A program made the translations under genes and the position numbers. A stretch of DNA of 64,000 nt from Rhizobium indicum (GTDB lineage: Bacteria; Pseudomonadota; Alphaproteobacteria; Rhizobiales; Rhizobiaceae): the NCBI RefSeq assembly GCF_005862305.2, contig NZ_CP054022.1, forward strand, positions 868,001 through 932,000. The letters are read 5' to 3'. Below, in pieces: positions 46,584 through 55,781 of the stretch. The notes beneath the pieces are model-generated. The model saw only the letters and a list, made by a program, of their open reading frames with translations. It ran no database searches and had not been told where the DNA came from. Numbering within the stretch: position 1 is the stretch's first letter; each line of letters starts with the position of its first letter.

Positions 46584-47035
46584 ACGCCCACGCACTCGAG
46601 CTGCGACAACAGCATCCGCAAGCCCGGCTGCGCTGCTTCCCGCAGCGCGGTTTCCAAGGGGAACCATCGCGTCTTTCGGACATCCTTCTCCGGAAACTTG
46701 TCCGCGATCTTCGACACCTGGAGGAGATGCACGGCCACGTGGTACCGGTTGGAACTCGTGTCCTTCCGATAAGAAAACGTACCGAACACGGTCTTGTCGA
46801 CGATGCCTGCGACCCCGGCCTCCTCGAACGCCTCTCTCAGCGCCGCGGCGCTGCTGACCTCACCACCTTCGACGTGCCCCTTCGGAATGCCCCATCGACC
46901 GTTCCGTCGGCTGCCTACAAAAAGGATTTCAACTCCACCGTTTTCGTTCCGACGGTAGCACAGAGCACCAGCCTGCGCGACATCGCGACCAGACATGGTT
47001 TTCGTAAGTTCGGTCTGGGCGTTTTCGTCGAGCAT
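46580..47035 (-). CDS. Nudix hydrolase
   Basis: A 151-aa Nudix protein with an intact box GHVEGGEVSSAAALREAFEEAGV. ATG 47035 follows GGAGG at six bases. Size and the WGIPKGHVE spelling suggest a diadenosine or diphosphoinositol polyphosphate hydrolase-type enzyme. It is divergent from the CYTH/CHAD gene and cotranscribed with the esterase gene. Confidence 0.87.
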   Translation of the reverse strand: MLDENAQTELTKTMSGRDVAQAGALCYRRNENGGVEILFVGSRRNGRWGIPKGHVEGGEVSSAAALREAFEEAGVAGIVDKTVFGTFSYRKDTSSNRYHVAVHLLQVSKIADKFPEKDVRKTRWFPLETALREAAQPGLRMLLSQLECVGV

Positions 47036-47163
47036 CGTCCGCCTCCGGTTTCGAAGCCCGCGCAAGCTAGCTGGGCGACGTTCGAGAGTCCAGTTTGCTT
47101 CATCACGTCGTGACGCGACCGAACTATGACAGGACCTCCAGCGTTGATGAGCGTCCAATCAGA

Positions 47164-48627
47164 ATGGAGCCTGCCTTGCCAACAGAAATCGAAATCAAGC
47201 TCGACCTCTCTAACGAAGCCCTTGAGAGCCTTTTGGGTTCCGATCTTCTCGGAGAGCCTGACGACGCACTGCAGCAGTCATCGACCTACTTCGAGACGGA
47301 TGATCGTCGGCTGTCGCAGAAGGGGTTCTCTCTGCGCATCCGCTCTACCGGCTCTTCCCACGTCCAGACTGTGAAGGCATCCGGGCCGGCGAAATCGCTG
47401 TTTGTCCGTTCGGAATGGGAGACTCCCATTGAAGGCAAGGAACCCGTCCTCGACCATACGAGCCCTCTCATGAGAGAGTTCGGACCGGAACTTGAGGTGG
47501 AAGCCGCTTTCACCTTGTTCATTGAGCGCAGCATCTGGAACATCGAGTTGAACGGCTCTCGGCTGGAGGTGGTCGTCGATCGGGGAGACGCAGTGTCTGG
47601 CAACAGGCGCTCGCCTGTTCAGGAAATCGAGGTCGAACTGAAGGACGGGGATCCGAAAGACCTGTTCGTCTTCATTCGCAAGATCGACGCGATCGCACCT
47701 TTCCGGTTCGGCATTCAGTCCAAGTCCGAACGGGGTCTCGCGCTTCTGGACAGGCTGCAATTCATGTCCAAGGCAGAGCGCCTCGATCTCGAGCGAAACA
47801 TCAAGGCATCTGCCGCCTTTCGAGAGATCGCCACGTCCTGCTTTCGGCAGTTCCGTCTCAACGAAGAGATCCTTCTCCAGCGACGAAATTCCGAAGCCCT
47901 TCATCAGGCGCGGGTAGCCCTGCGGCGTCTCCGCTCTGCGTTCTCCCTGTTCAGGCCGCTCCTGATGGGCGACGAGCCGAAAAGGATCCAAGAGGAACTT
48001 CGCTGGCTCGCTGGCGTCCTGGGCGAAGCGCGTAATCTCGACGTCCTGCTGATGAAAGCGAAGGACTCCGACCTTAGGGCCAAGCTCAAGGATGCCCGCA
48101 ACAAGGCCTACGGAGACGCTGTCGAGGCTCTAGAATCGGCGAGAGGGCGCGCGCTGATGCTCGATTTCAACGAGTGGCTTCAATGTGACACCGATCGCGC
48201 CGGCGGCGGTGGCGCAACTTCTGAGGACCCGCCAGCTTCGGAGTTTGCCGCGAAGGCCCTCGAGAGGATGCGTAAGAAGCTAAAAAAGCATGGCAGTGCG
48301 CTGGCAGAGACCGACGACGAGCATCGTCACCAGGTTCGCAAGGACGCCAAAAAGCTTCGCTACGCGGCCGAGTTCTTCGGATCGCTGTTCGCCGACAAGC
48401 GCGGCGCCCGTCGGTACCGGAAATTCATCGTAGCGATGGAGGCGCTGCAGGACCATCTTGGAGCACTGAACGATCTGGCAACCGGACCGGACGTGCTTGA
48501 GCAGCATGGACTGGCCGACCACCCTGCTCGAGATTCTGTCGTTTCCCACGAGGACAAGAATACGTTGATCCGCATGGCGCAGTCCTCAGTAGATGAGGTC
48601 ATCGACACGAAGCGCTTCTGGCGCTGA
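47164..48627 (+). CDS. CYTH and CHAD domain protein (inorganic triphosphatase-like)
   Basis: A 487-aa protein. The CYTH domain (about 5-200) shows the ExExK signature EIEIK at residues 8-12 and further charged strands of a triphosphate tunnel. The CHAD domain (about 215-485) is helical and rich in conserved His/Arg/Lys (LHQARVALRRLRSAFSLF, DEHRHQVRKDAKKLRYAAEFF). CYTH enzymes hydrolyse tripolyphosphate and CHAD binds polyphosphate. The ribosome site before the ATG is weak. Nudix genes lie on both sides, pointing to phosphate-polymer or nucleotide-polyphosphate metabolism. Confidence 0.88.
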   Translation: MEPALPTEIEIKLDLSNEALESLLGSDLLGEPDDALQQSSTYFETDDRRLSQKGFSLRIRSTGSSHVQTVKASGPAKSLFVRSEWETPIEGKEPVLDHTSPLMREFGPELEVEAAFTLFIERSIWNIELNGSRLEVVVDRGDAVSGNRRSPVQEIEVELKDGDPKDLFVFIRKIDAIAPFRFGIQSKSERGLALLDRLQFMSKAERLDLERNIKASAAFREIATSCFRQFRLNEEILLQRRNSEALHQARVALRRLRSAFSLFRPLLMGDEPKRIQEELRWLAGVLGEARNLDVLLMKAKDSDLRAKLKDARNKAYGDAVEALESARGRALMLDFNEWLQCDTDRAGGGGATSEDPPASEFAAKALERMRKKLKKHGSALAETDDEHRHQVRKDAKKLRYAAEFFGSLFADKRGARRYRKFIVAMEALQDHLGALNDLATGPDVLEQHGLADHPARDSVVSHEDKNTLIRMAQSSVDEVIDTKRFWR

Positions 48628-48639
48628 CATGAGGACGCC

Positions 48640-49167
48640 ATGAACCTTAAGCGAAGGAACCTCGGTCTAGCAGGCACGGTCGAGAACGTCGATGAACATC
48701 GAGCAGACACGATGAATGAGATTGACGTCTATCCGAAGCCGATCCAGCAGTATGGTGCATTGTGTTTCCGAAACACACCCAAGGGGCCACAGGTGCTTCT
48801 CATCACGACGCGGGAGACGAGACGTTGGATGATCCCGAAGGGCTGGCCGATATCAGGTTTGAAGCCGCGCAAGGTGGCAGAACGTGAGGCCTGGGAGGAA
48901 GCTGGCGTGATCGGGAGGGCGAAGAAGAAGCCCTTCGGCGAGTTCCTCTATGACAAGCTGATGCAGGACGGAAGTGGAGCGCGACCGGTCGTTGCCGTCT
49001 TCCTACTGGAGGTCCGCCGTAGCCGAAAGCGCTTTCCAGAAATGGCGGAGCGAGATTCCGTGTGGCTGACGCCGTTTGAGGCCGCCCGCCGCGTAGAGGA
49101 GCCGGACCTTGAGCGCCTGCTGCTGAAGTTCGGACGAATGGTCGAGCGCGGGGGACGACTTCCCTAG
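48640..49167 (+). CDS. Nudix hydrolase, diphosphoinositol/Ap4A hydrolase-like
   Basis: A 175-aa Nudix protein. RRWMIPKGWPISGLKPRKVAEREAWEEAGV carries the REAWEEAG core in two-helix context; the box lacks the usual Glu just after the first Gly and reads ISG instead, as in many MIPP/DIPP-type members. It starts 12 bp after the CYTH/CHAD gene and is probably in its operon. Confidence 0.83.
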   Translation: MNLKRRNLGLAGTVENVDEHRADTMNEIDVYPKPIQQYGALCFRNTPKGPQVLLITTRETRRWMIPKGWPISGLKPRKVAEREAWEEAGVIGRAKKKPFGEFLYDKLMQDGSGARPVVAVFLLEVRRSRKRFPEMAERDSVWLTPFEAARRVEEPDLERLLLKFGRMVERGGRLP

Positions 49168-49249
49168 CTCGACGGTCGCGGATTTTCGATCTCGGGAATT
49201 CCGGTTCCGCCTTTCGTCAGCCACGAGTTCCTGGAATGTGAACTTGTCT

Positions 49250-49375
49250 CTACTTCTCCAAGCTAGCTTCGACCTTCTTGCGGCTGTTGCCGACTTTTTT
49301 AACAGTCTCCTTGACCTTCGACGTCGAGACCCGCTCTTTTTCCGCCTCGTACCGGACCTCGTGATCCTGTCCTCC
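49250..49375 (-). pseudogene. DUF3606-like remnant
   Basis: The minus-strand frame reads GQDHEVRYEAEKERV followed by KETVKKVGNSRKKVE and LEK, then a stop at 49250. This matches the C-terminal part of the small DUF3606 proteins common in rhizobia. A TAA lies immediately before the first codon and no start codon is present, so the N-terminus is lost. The rest of the 49168-49540 gap shows no gene. Confidence 0.5.
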
Positions 49376-49486
49376 TTATAAGTTCTCGAAGGCGATCTGA
49401 TAGCAAGAGGCAGGCGCACGTCATCGCAAGCCTTCTCTTCGGCGCAATCCCCGATCTATCCGCAAATTTGGAGATTGGTGTTAGTG

Positions 49487-49514
49487 TTGACTCTGGAGAT
49501 CACTCAGCCGAAAA
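49487..49514 (+). promoter_or_regulatory. Upstream region conserved between two SyrB-like genes
   Basis: TTGACT (49487-49492) and CACTCAGCCGAAAA (49501-49514) recur before the mirror-image gene at 53026 (minus strand, TTGACT at 53083-53078 and the same 14-mer at 53069-53056). Conservation outside coding sequence suggests a shared promoter and operator. Confidence 0.55.
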
Positions 49515-49540
49515 CAGGCCGTGGCTTAAGAGGAATACCG

Positions 49541-50011
49541 ATGGCTGACGAGAACAACATAGGACCGGCTGCTGTAATCGAGGCAACGGACGCGGACGCA
49601 AAAACACCTGCTGCCAAGAAGCAGAAGCCGCCACAGCGCCAGAAGACAACCTTCGAACCGGCGCAATCTGCATCAAATGCAACTGCTGCAAAGTCACAGG
49701 CCACTAAGCGAAGGTCCTACAGCGAGCAAGAAAAAACCGGCAAGCTCAAGCTGATCGAGACGCAAGTCACCGAGGGCAAAAGCACCCTCAAGGACGCGAT
49801 CAAGAAGGTCGGCATTTCCGAACAAACCTACTATAATTGGAAACGGACTGGGATGCCTGTTGTTCACAGGAACGAGAAGCCTGTTCCGGCCGGTGATGAG
49901 CTGGCGGATCTTGTGCAGCTCGAAAAAGAGAACCAGAGGCTTCGCAAGCTTCTGGCGGAAAAATTGCGTTCGGAAAACTCGCAGCTGCGCAAGAGGCTCG
50001 GACTGAGCTAA
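49541..50011 (+). CDS. SyrB-like transcriptional regulator
   Basis: A 156-aa protein like Sinorhizobium SyrB, a repressor in the symbiotic regulatory circuit. Residues 1-60 are Ala/Lys-rich and disordered, 75-103 form a helix-turn-helix (STLKDAIKKVGISEQTYYNWKR), and 119-152 form a leucine/charged coiled coil ending LRKRLGLS. ATG 49541 follows AGAGGA. An identical MADEN start and a near-identical tail occur in the gene at 52586-53026. Confidence 0.78.
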   Translation: MADENNIGPAAVIEATDADAKTPAAKKQKPPQRQKTTFEPAQSASNATAAKSQATKRRSYSEQEKTGKLKLIETQVTEGKSTLKDAIKKVGISEQTYYNWKRTGMPVVHRNEKPVPAGDELADLVQLEKENQRLRKLLAEKLRSENSQLRKRLGLS

Positions 50012-50288
50012 GAATCGGCCACCCAGGCGGTCATTTTTTCCATTGGATCCGAACGGCTTCCACCCCAATCCCGGTGTTTAAGGCCAACGACTGCGCGAAA
50101 TTCTTCCGCTGGCCCGCTCCTCAAAAAGCCCGTGTACTCCGTACGGTATTGTTGGTGCGAAGTATCGTCGCTATCTCGCGCGGTGGCTAGTTGAAGCGCG
50201 CTGCGAGGCAATATATGGGTCCGGGGGCGGGAACGAAGTGGCGCCGGTTGGTGCTGGCTGCACGCGATTTACTTGAGGTTGAAACCGG

Positions 50289-50885
50289 ATGAAAACGCCA
50301 CAACGGAAATTCATTGTCGAATTCAAATCGGGTCGACGACCCACGAAGGGGCAAACAAACTCAATTTGGGGTGACACTGATCTCAAGGCTTTTAATCGAG
50401 AAGTGGAAGATAAGGCGCCACATCCATTCAATTCAAATGCGGCACATGGTCTGCCTGACGAAGCCGGAGACATGGCATCTGATGCGATGAATTCGGGTTC
50501 CGCTCGCAAACACCCAGGCGAGGCCAATGTTGCACAAACTTTGATATCATCAAGCGACGGCGCAAAGGTCGACGTGCCAAAGCAACATGCGACTACCGTT
50601 CCGACTGCCAAAGTTGTTGCGCAGGTGCAGGAGAGCCAGACGGTTTTCCAGCCCGAGAGAATATCAAACGGCACTCTTCGAAAGCGTGTTAGGCGCGGCC
50701 CCGTTTCGACGGGGAAGAGCAAGCCCCGAAGCACGAAATCCGTGACTGCTCGGGTTGCGGTTTCCTTCGAGGAAGTAACTGCCCTCGATGCAGAAAACAA
50801 GCGGCTCAAGAGGCTACTGGCAGAACAGCTTCTTGCACAGAACTTGCAGCTCACGAAGATGCTTGAGCGCTTTGATGTCGCGTAA
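50289..50885 (+). CDS. SyrB-associated protein with C-terminal coiled coil
   Basis: A 198-aa protein of unknown function. It begins MKTPQRKFIVEFKSGRRP, has a long low-complexity middle with basic patches, and ends with a coiled coil (ENKRLKRLLAEQLLAQNLQL) and KMLERFD. The ends match the mirror gene at 51838-52440 (MKSPWKFL and KMLERFD), and the coiled coil resembles the SyrB tail. Without the helix-turn-helix it may bind SyrB-like partners through the coiled coil. That is inference. Confidence 0.6.
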   Translation: MKTPQRKFIVEFKSGRRPTKGQTNSIWGDTDLKAFNREVEDKAPHPFNSNAAHGLPDEAGDMASDAMNSGSARKHPGEANVAQTLISSSDGAKVDVPKQHATTVPTAKVVAQVQESQTVFQPERISNGTLRKRVRRGPVSTGKSKPRSTKSVTARVAVSFEEVTALDAENKRLKRLLAEQLLAQNLQLTKMLERFDVA

Positions 50886-51127
50886 AACTGCCCCGGAAAA
50901 TGGCCGTCGCGCCAGATCCGAGCCTGATCGGCAATGAGGGTCGAGTGCTCGCCTGATGAGGGGACACCCTGCCGCGTCATCGACGATGTCTCTTAGGCGG
51001 CTTCGCCTCAAACGTACACGGTCCGCTTTTGCGTAAGACCTCGACAGGGTTTCCAGGAAAACCCTCGCAATGCGTCGACAGAGGATTGATTCGCAAGTCC
51101 GTTTGTGAATTCGCGCACTAACGCGCG

Positions 51128-51149
51128 ATGATAGCCGTGGGGCTATCAT
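51128..51149. repeat. Perfect hairpin in the centre of the SyrB-like group
   Basis: ATGATAGCC (51128-51136) and GGCTATCAT (51141-51149) are perfect inverted repeats around GTGG. It lies in a 498-bp stretch (50886-51383) without recognisable gene and could be a terminator or an RNA element; no T run follows. Confidence 0.5.
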
Positions 51150-51383
51150 GTAGAGCCGCCGCCGCGGGGGGCTTCCGTCTGGATTTCGTCGAGCCTTCGC
51201 GCGAACAGGCACCGCGTGCTGCGGTTGGTTTGTCGCAGATCGAATTTCAATAGTCATCTCGGCTGTGCCGCCGGTTCTCGGGACCTCGTTCATCGGTCAC
51301 ACAATCTTCAATTCCAAATTTTAAAGCATGCTCATATATTGCGGCAGGGATTGCAGCGTCAGTACCTTGAGGGGTCGAGCACA

Positions 51384-51650
51384 ATGTGCTGGAATACATC
51401 GTCGGCATTTGCGCCGGTCGGGCTAGCTCTGCACGGTCCGGCAACGCACAAGATCGTACGCACGCTCGGCGACGCAGCGCATATCCTGATTAAGGATTGG
51501 CCATCCGATGAGGGCGAAGAATATGTCGCCGCCGTAAAAGCCTGTGTCGATGCAATTAGCGGGCAGATTGCTCCGGAACAATTCCGGGAAGCGCTTTTGC
51601 GTGCGGCCGATGAAGCGGGTATCGCTGCTCTAACTGTCGTTCGCCGATGA
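51384..51650 (+). CDS. DUF982 domain protein
   Basis: An 88-aa protein: VGLALHGPATHKIVRTLGDAAHILIKDWPSDEGEEYVAAVKACVDAISG followed by an Ala-rich helix and AGI, the DUF982 pattern typical of Rhizobiales. ATG 51384 follows GAGGGG; the frame extends upstream without similarity. Function unknown. It is the pivot between the two SyrB-like pairs. Confidence 0.75.
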   Translation: MCWNTSSAFAPVGLALHGPATHKIVRTLGDAAHILIKDWPSDEGEEYVAAVKACVDAISGQIAPEQFREALLRAADEAGIAALTVVRR

Positions 51651-51837
51651 CCACCAGTAGGAAAGCGGCGGCACAGTCTCAGCTGCCGTTGCCCCCGGAT
51701 CTAAGCAGCGAATGCCGCCAACGACAGTTTATATCTAAGGAGACGGATTGAAGCAGAGGATCGTCTCAGAAGCTGGCGTCAATGTCGACCTCCGCTTGTC
51801 CGCCAACCGGTTCGTCCAAGCCCCGCCAGGAGCAGGC

Positions 51838-52440
51838 TCACGATCGGTCGAATCGCTCGAGCATCTTTTCAAGCTGAACATTCTGCAAATGCAGCTTTTG
51901 CGCTAACTGACCTCTTAGTTGCCTGATCTCCTCGTCCACGCTTGCCACCTCATCGAAGAAGCTTTCACGAGAGGACGAGGATTGAGCACCTTGATCGCTA
52001 TTTGCGACGTCAGTGCTCTCCGAACCCCTATCGGTTCGGGTTTTCTTCGCGCGTCCTTGCCGCCCTGAGGGTGGTGTTCGCGGAGACATTTTGCTTGTCT
52101 TGCCTTCCGGCGCAAACCTATGCGCATCAGTACCGGATCGACTGACCGCATGATCTGCCGGCGTCTGGACCTCTTCAACATCGACTGGCGGCGAGACTGC
52201 TCGGGCGACGCCGGGATCGCCGTCGGCTTCATTTGAAGTCGTCCTCGCCACGAGATCAACAGTTGCGTTCTCATCGTGGTCCCGACGACCAGATGCTTCC
52301 GTTGAGTCTGACGAAAGCGCCGACGTTTGCCCCGCGCCGCTTTCGCTCGCTTCGGTATCGGCACCAACGCCACTCTCTCGTGCTTCCACCGGCCGTCTTC
52401 GCGACGTCAACTGAGCAAGGAATTTCCATGGTGATTTCAT
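51838..52440 (-). CDS. SyrB-associated protein with C-terminal coiled coil, mirror copy
   Basis: A 200-aa protein, unknown function. N-terminus MKSPWKFLAQLTSRRRP and C-terminus EEIRQLRGQLAQKLHLQ followed by KMLERFDRS match the gene at 50289-50885. The middle 130 residues are Ser/Thr/acid-rich and poorly conserved. It lies between the SyrB-like and DUF982 genes in the opposite orientation to its relative. Confidence 0.6.
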   Translation of the reverse strand: MKSPWKFLAQLTSRRRPVEARESGVGADTEASESGAGQTSALSSDSTEASGRRDHDENATVDLVARTTSNEADGDPGVARAVSPPVDVEEVQTPADHAVSRSGTDAHRFAPEGKTSKMSPRTPPSGRQGRAKKTRTDRGSESTDVANSDQGAQSSSSRESFFDEVASVDEEIRQLRGQLAQKLHLQNVQLEKMLERFDRS

Positions 52441-52585
52441 AATGCTTCAACCTCGAGCAATCTGCACCACGACGTTGCCGCAGCTTTAGATCCGGGCTCG
52501 TGACGTGAGCCCGGCGAATTTCTCTGCTACCGAAGATGTAGTGGCTGAGGTCGATCTCGCAACCGCCTCCGCTATTTATGGTCGA

Positions 52586-53026
52586 TCAATCGAGCGCGAG
52601 CCGCTTGCGCAGGTCGGCATTTTCCGCGCGAAGCTTATCTGCCAGGGTTTTGCGGAGCCTTTTATTCTCTTCTTCGAGCTGAATAAGATCTGCCATCTCA
52701 TCCATAGACGAAACAGGCGCGCTCACGGTCGGCTCGGTTTGTTTCGGCGCCCTCTTCCTTCCGGTTTGCTTGACGGCGTCCTTCCCAGTGCTCTTGCTCG
52801 TGACTTGCGTTTCCCCCGCCGTCAGCTTCGCTTCCCCGGTTTGCTCGCCACGCGTCCTGCGACCGCTCGGCACCTTTGCCGTCTTCGCAAGAGATGCGGC
52901 TGCCGTTGCTTCGGCGGCTGCCTTCTGGCGTCGCGGTGCGCGCTGCTTTTTAGGCGCCGGCAATTTCGCCGTCACATCCGTCTCTGCAACCTCGGACTTG
53001 AGCCCCGTATCGTTCTCGTCAGCCAT
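52586..53026 (-). CDS. SyrB-like protein lacking the second half of the helix-turn-helix
   Basis: A 146-aa relative of the SyrB-like gene at 49541-50011. MADEN start, basic middle and coiled coil (DEMADLIQLEEENKRLRKTLADKLRAENADLRKRL, here split by residue numbers 109-142) are conserved. Where the paralogue has GISEQTYYNWKR, this one has GRKRAPKQTEP. The DNA shows the same bases shifted by an indel (CGAAACAAACC against CGAACAAACC), so the recognition helix is gone while the coiled coil remains in frame. It could act as a dimerisation antagonist. Confidence 0.72.
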   Translation of the reverse strand: MADENDTGLKSEVAETDVTAKLPAPKKQRAPRRQKAAAEATAAASLAKTAKVPSGRRTRGEQTGEAKLTAGETQVTSKSTGKDAVKQTGRKRAPKQTEPTVSAPVSSMDEMADLIQLEEENKRLRKTLADKLRAENADLRKRLALD

Positions 53027-53310
53027 CAATCGTCTCCCTCTAACGGCAAGAGTTCTTTTCGGCTGAGTGAAAGGGGGAGTCAACATGAACGCTAAAGATA
53101 GCTCGCCGTTTTGAAACGCAGCTCTACTGCTCATATATATATGTATATATCAGGATCGGCGAAGAAGCGGAAGCACTCTCGCTCGCTTTGAAACGGTTCG
53201 AACCGCCGGCACGCCTTTATTATCTAAGTAGCCTTCTGATTTATCTGAGATACTGTGGCGTAACGCCCTACTATGGAAACCATTGAAACTCGATCTCCTT
53301 CTCTTGTCGA

Positions 53311-54072
53311 TTAGTCGGGCCGCCACTCGCCGACCTGGATGGCACCGGTTGCGGTTAGTTCGGTGCATACGAAATGTGAAAGCTCATCGCGCCTGATTAC
53401 GGCGGCGCTCAGCCGGCCAGTCCGATATGCTCCGGTATCCAAAGCTATGCGATTCGAGTAAACTTCGGGTCGCAGCGACTTCGTGATCGTGTGACCGTGC
53501 AAAACCACATGGCCAAAGACGTCCATGTGGTCGAGGAAGCCCGCCCTGATCCAGCGCAAGTCGTATTCGCTTTGATTTGCAAGCTGAACACCGGGACGTA
53601 TTCCAGCGTGAACAAAGCAGAAGCGCCCGATCTCCTTGAATGTCAGCGCGTTTTCCAGCAAGTCCGCATGGTGGGGGAAGACGCGGCGGATATCTGCGGC
53701 GATGTTCTCGAAATCAGGCACCGGGCGATTGGAATATGCGCTCACCGTTGCGACGCCTCCCCAGTCCATCCAGTTGACGGCGTCCTCATGGGTGAGAGCG
53801 CCACGAAGGAGTTCACGCAGGTAAAAATCATGGTTGCCAAGGATCAGCCGAGAACCCGGATAAAGGTCGAGTGTCGAATAGACCTGATCGAGTACCTTTG
53901 GACTGTAAGGGCCGCGGTCGATCAGATCGCCTAGGAAGATCACGACCGGCTTGGATTGATGATCACTCGAGGCACCCGCGATGTATCCAAGCATGACCTC
54001 AAGAAGATCGGCGCGTCCATGGACGTCGGCAATGGCATAGATGTCGGAAGGTAAGCTCTCGGTTGTAGTCAC
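53311..54072 (-). CDS. PPP-family metallophosphatase (ApaH/protein phosphatase-like)
   Basis: A 253-aa calcineurin-like phosphoesterase with all metal motifs: IADVHGRADL, FLGDLIDRGPYS, ILGNHDFYL, FVHAGIRPG and LHGHTITK. GTG 54072 is preceded by AGGAAG at six bases; a TTG at 54087 is the alternative. Substrates in this group are phosphoproteins or diadenosine polyphosphates. Nearby Nudix and CYTH/CHAD genes make a nucleotide-polyphosphate role possible. Confidence 0.85.
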   Translation of the reverse strand: MTTTESLPSDIYAIADVHGRADLLEVMLGYIAGASSDHQSKPVVIFLGDLIDRGPYSPKVLDQVYSTLDLYPGSRLILGNHDFYLRELLRGALTHEDAVNWMDWGGVATVSAYSNRPVPDFENIAADIRRVFPHHADLLENALTFKEIGRFCFVHAGIRPGVQLANQSEYDLRWIRAGFLDHMDVFGHVVLHGHTITKSLRPEVYSNRIALDTGAYRTGRLSAAVIRRDELSHFVCTELTATGAIQVGEWRPD

Positions 54073-54503
54073 TATTTCTTCCTGCAAGTAAACATAGTGT
54101 GCGACGGTTTCCCTGGTGCTTGCAAGATATCGAGACTTGGAGCGGCGGGGACGGGACCAGGGCCAAGCCTTGGTGGTGGCAGCTCCTATAGGCCATGTCG
54201 GCCATGACGCGCCATCAAAAGTGAATGTTGGCGTGAAATTTCCGACCTGTCTTAGCCTGATTTGGAATGTCGTGACAGGATCACGTCACGCGCTAATGCG
54301 GCCTACGCCAGCACTGGCTTATCTCACTCACGTTCCGCTTGTTCTGTCCGTCGCTGTGGCAGAGCCGAAGATAGTTTTTGCCCTGATCTGATCGCCACCA
54401 GGGCGTCTCTTCGCCCCACGAGAAGGCGCTCATCCCCTGATCTTTGGTTAGCGAGTTACGGGGTGAATCGAGAGGATTGTTGCGGGGCGAGAAATGCCCC
54501 TGT
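54073..54503. other. 430-bp stretch without recognisable gene
   Basis: Short open frames only, none with recognisable similarity or ribosome site. It separates the phosphatase start from the 3' end of the MFS gene. Confidence 0.5.
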
Positions 54504-55781
54504 TCACGTCGCCAACGCCTGCTGCCTCCGCCGCAGCCTGGGCCATAGGATCAACCAGATCACCAAAGCAAGGTTGACGCAGTTCCAAAGAAAGCCATGC
54601 AGGAAAGCCAGGCGGTAAGAGCCGGTGGCATCGAAAATGTAACCAGCGGCTAAGCCCCCACAAGCCATGCCAAGTACGGTCGCCATCAACACCAGGCTAA
54701 TCCGGATACCTGCCTCACGTGGCGGCAAATATTTACGAATAATCACGGCATACATCGGAACTATGCCGCCTTGGAATAGCCCGAACAGGCCGGAGATCAC
54801 GTAGAGCGACGACTTGCTGTTGAAAAACAGATATAGCAGCAGCGCTGCCGCCTGCATTGAGGAACCGAGGATCAACATCGGCCCGGCACCGATCCGATCG
54901 GCGACCGCCCCGGACGCCAATCGGCTGACCACACCCAGTCCAAGCATCAAGGCGATGATCTGCGTGCCCACCGCCACACCGTAGCCGAGATCCCCGCAAT
55001 ATGCGACGATATGGACCTGCGGCATTGACATTGCCATGCAGCACGCAAAGCCCGCGACGACGAGGACGAGCTGCAACGCGTTCGGGCTTAGGCCCAATTC
55101 GTTGCGTGCTGCTTCGGTTGCGGCCTCGGCCTGGACATAGGTTCCGGTCTGTAGACGCCGCTTCAACAGCAGACCGATGGGCACCATCACCAGTGGGATG
55201 AAAATGCCGATTCCGACATGGGTTGCACGCCAGCCCTGGGTCGTCTGAAAATACTCGATAGCCATCGGCCAAACCGCCCCGGAAAGATAGCTGCCCGAGG
55301 CCGCAAAGGCGACTGCGAGGGCCCGGTGCTTGCTAAACCAAAGAGAGAGGTCGGATATCAGCGGCGCGAAGCCGGCAGCTGATCCAAGGCCGATTACCAG
55401 CGAGAAGGCTGCGAACTGCCAGATATTGGTGGTAAGGGCAGCCAGGATGTAGCCAATGCAAAGTAAGAACGCCCCAATCAGTACTGGCACGACGATGCCG
55501 ACCCGATCGGCCAGACGCCCCATCACCACCCCGCCAAAGGCAAAGCCAAGCATCGTGCAGGTATAGGGAAGCGAGGCGCCGCCACGCACCGTGTCGAACT
55601 CGACTTGCAGGGTTGGAAGAAGCACTACGACAGACCAATTGCCGACGCAGGCAACGGTGCCAAGAATGAGCGTGAGTACTAGCCGCCACCAGGCATATCC
55701 AGAGTCGACGTCGCCAGAATCAGGCCCACCTGCCGCAGTCATCTTCTTCCGGTTGGGCAAGGCTTGATTCAGGTCTGTCAT
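54504..55781 (-). CDS. MFS transporter, monocarboxylate-transporter-like
   Basis: A 425-aa protein with 12 hydrophobic segments. GRLADRVGIVVPVLIGAFLLC is the A-type loop and YAVIIRKYLPPREAGIRISLV is in the region typical of MCT/OFA-like facilitators. ATG 55781 follows GAGGGA. No adjacent enzyme genes are intact, so the substrate is open; organic acid transport is the family default. Confidence 0.83.
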   Translation of the reverse strand: MTDLNQALPNRKKMTAAGGPDSGDVDSGYAWWRLVLTLILGTVACVGNWSVVVLLPTLQVEFDTVRGGASLPYTCTMLGFAFGGVVMGRLADRVGIVVPVLIGAFLLCIGYILAALTTNIWQFAAFSLVIGLGSAAGFAPLISDLSLWFSKHRALAVAFAASGSYLSGAVWPMAIEYFQTTQGWRATHVGIGIFIPLVMVPIGLLLKRRLQTGTYVQAEAATEAARNELGLSPNALQLVLVVAGFACCMAMSMPQVHIVAYCGDLGYGVAVGTQIIALMLGLGVVSRLASGAVADRIGAGPMLILGSSMQAAALLLYLFFNSKSSLYVISGLFGLFQGGIVPMYAVIIRKYLPPREAGIRISLVLMATVLGMACGGLAAGYIFDATGSYRLAFLHGFLWNCVNLALVIWLILWPRLRRRQQALAT

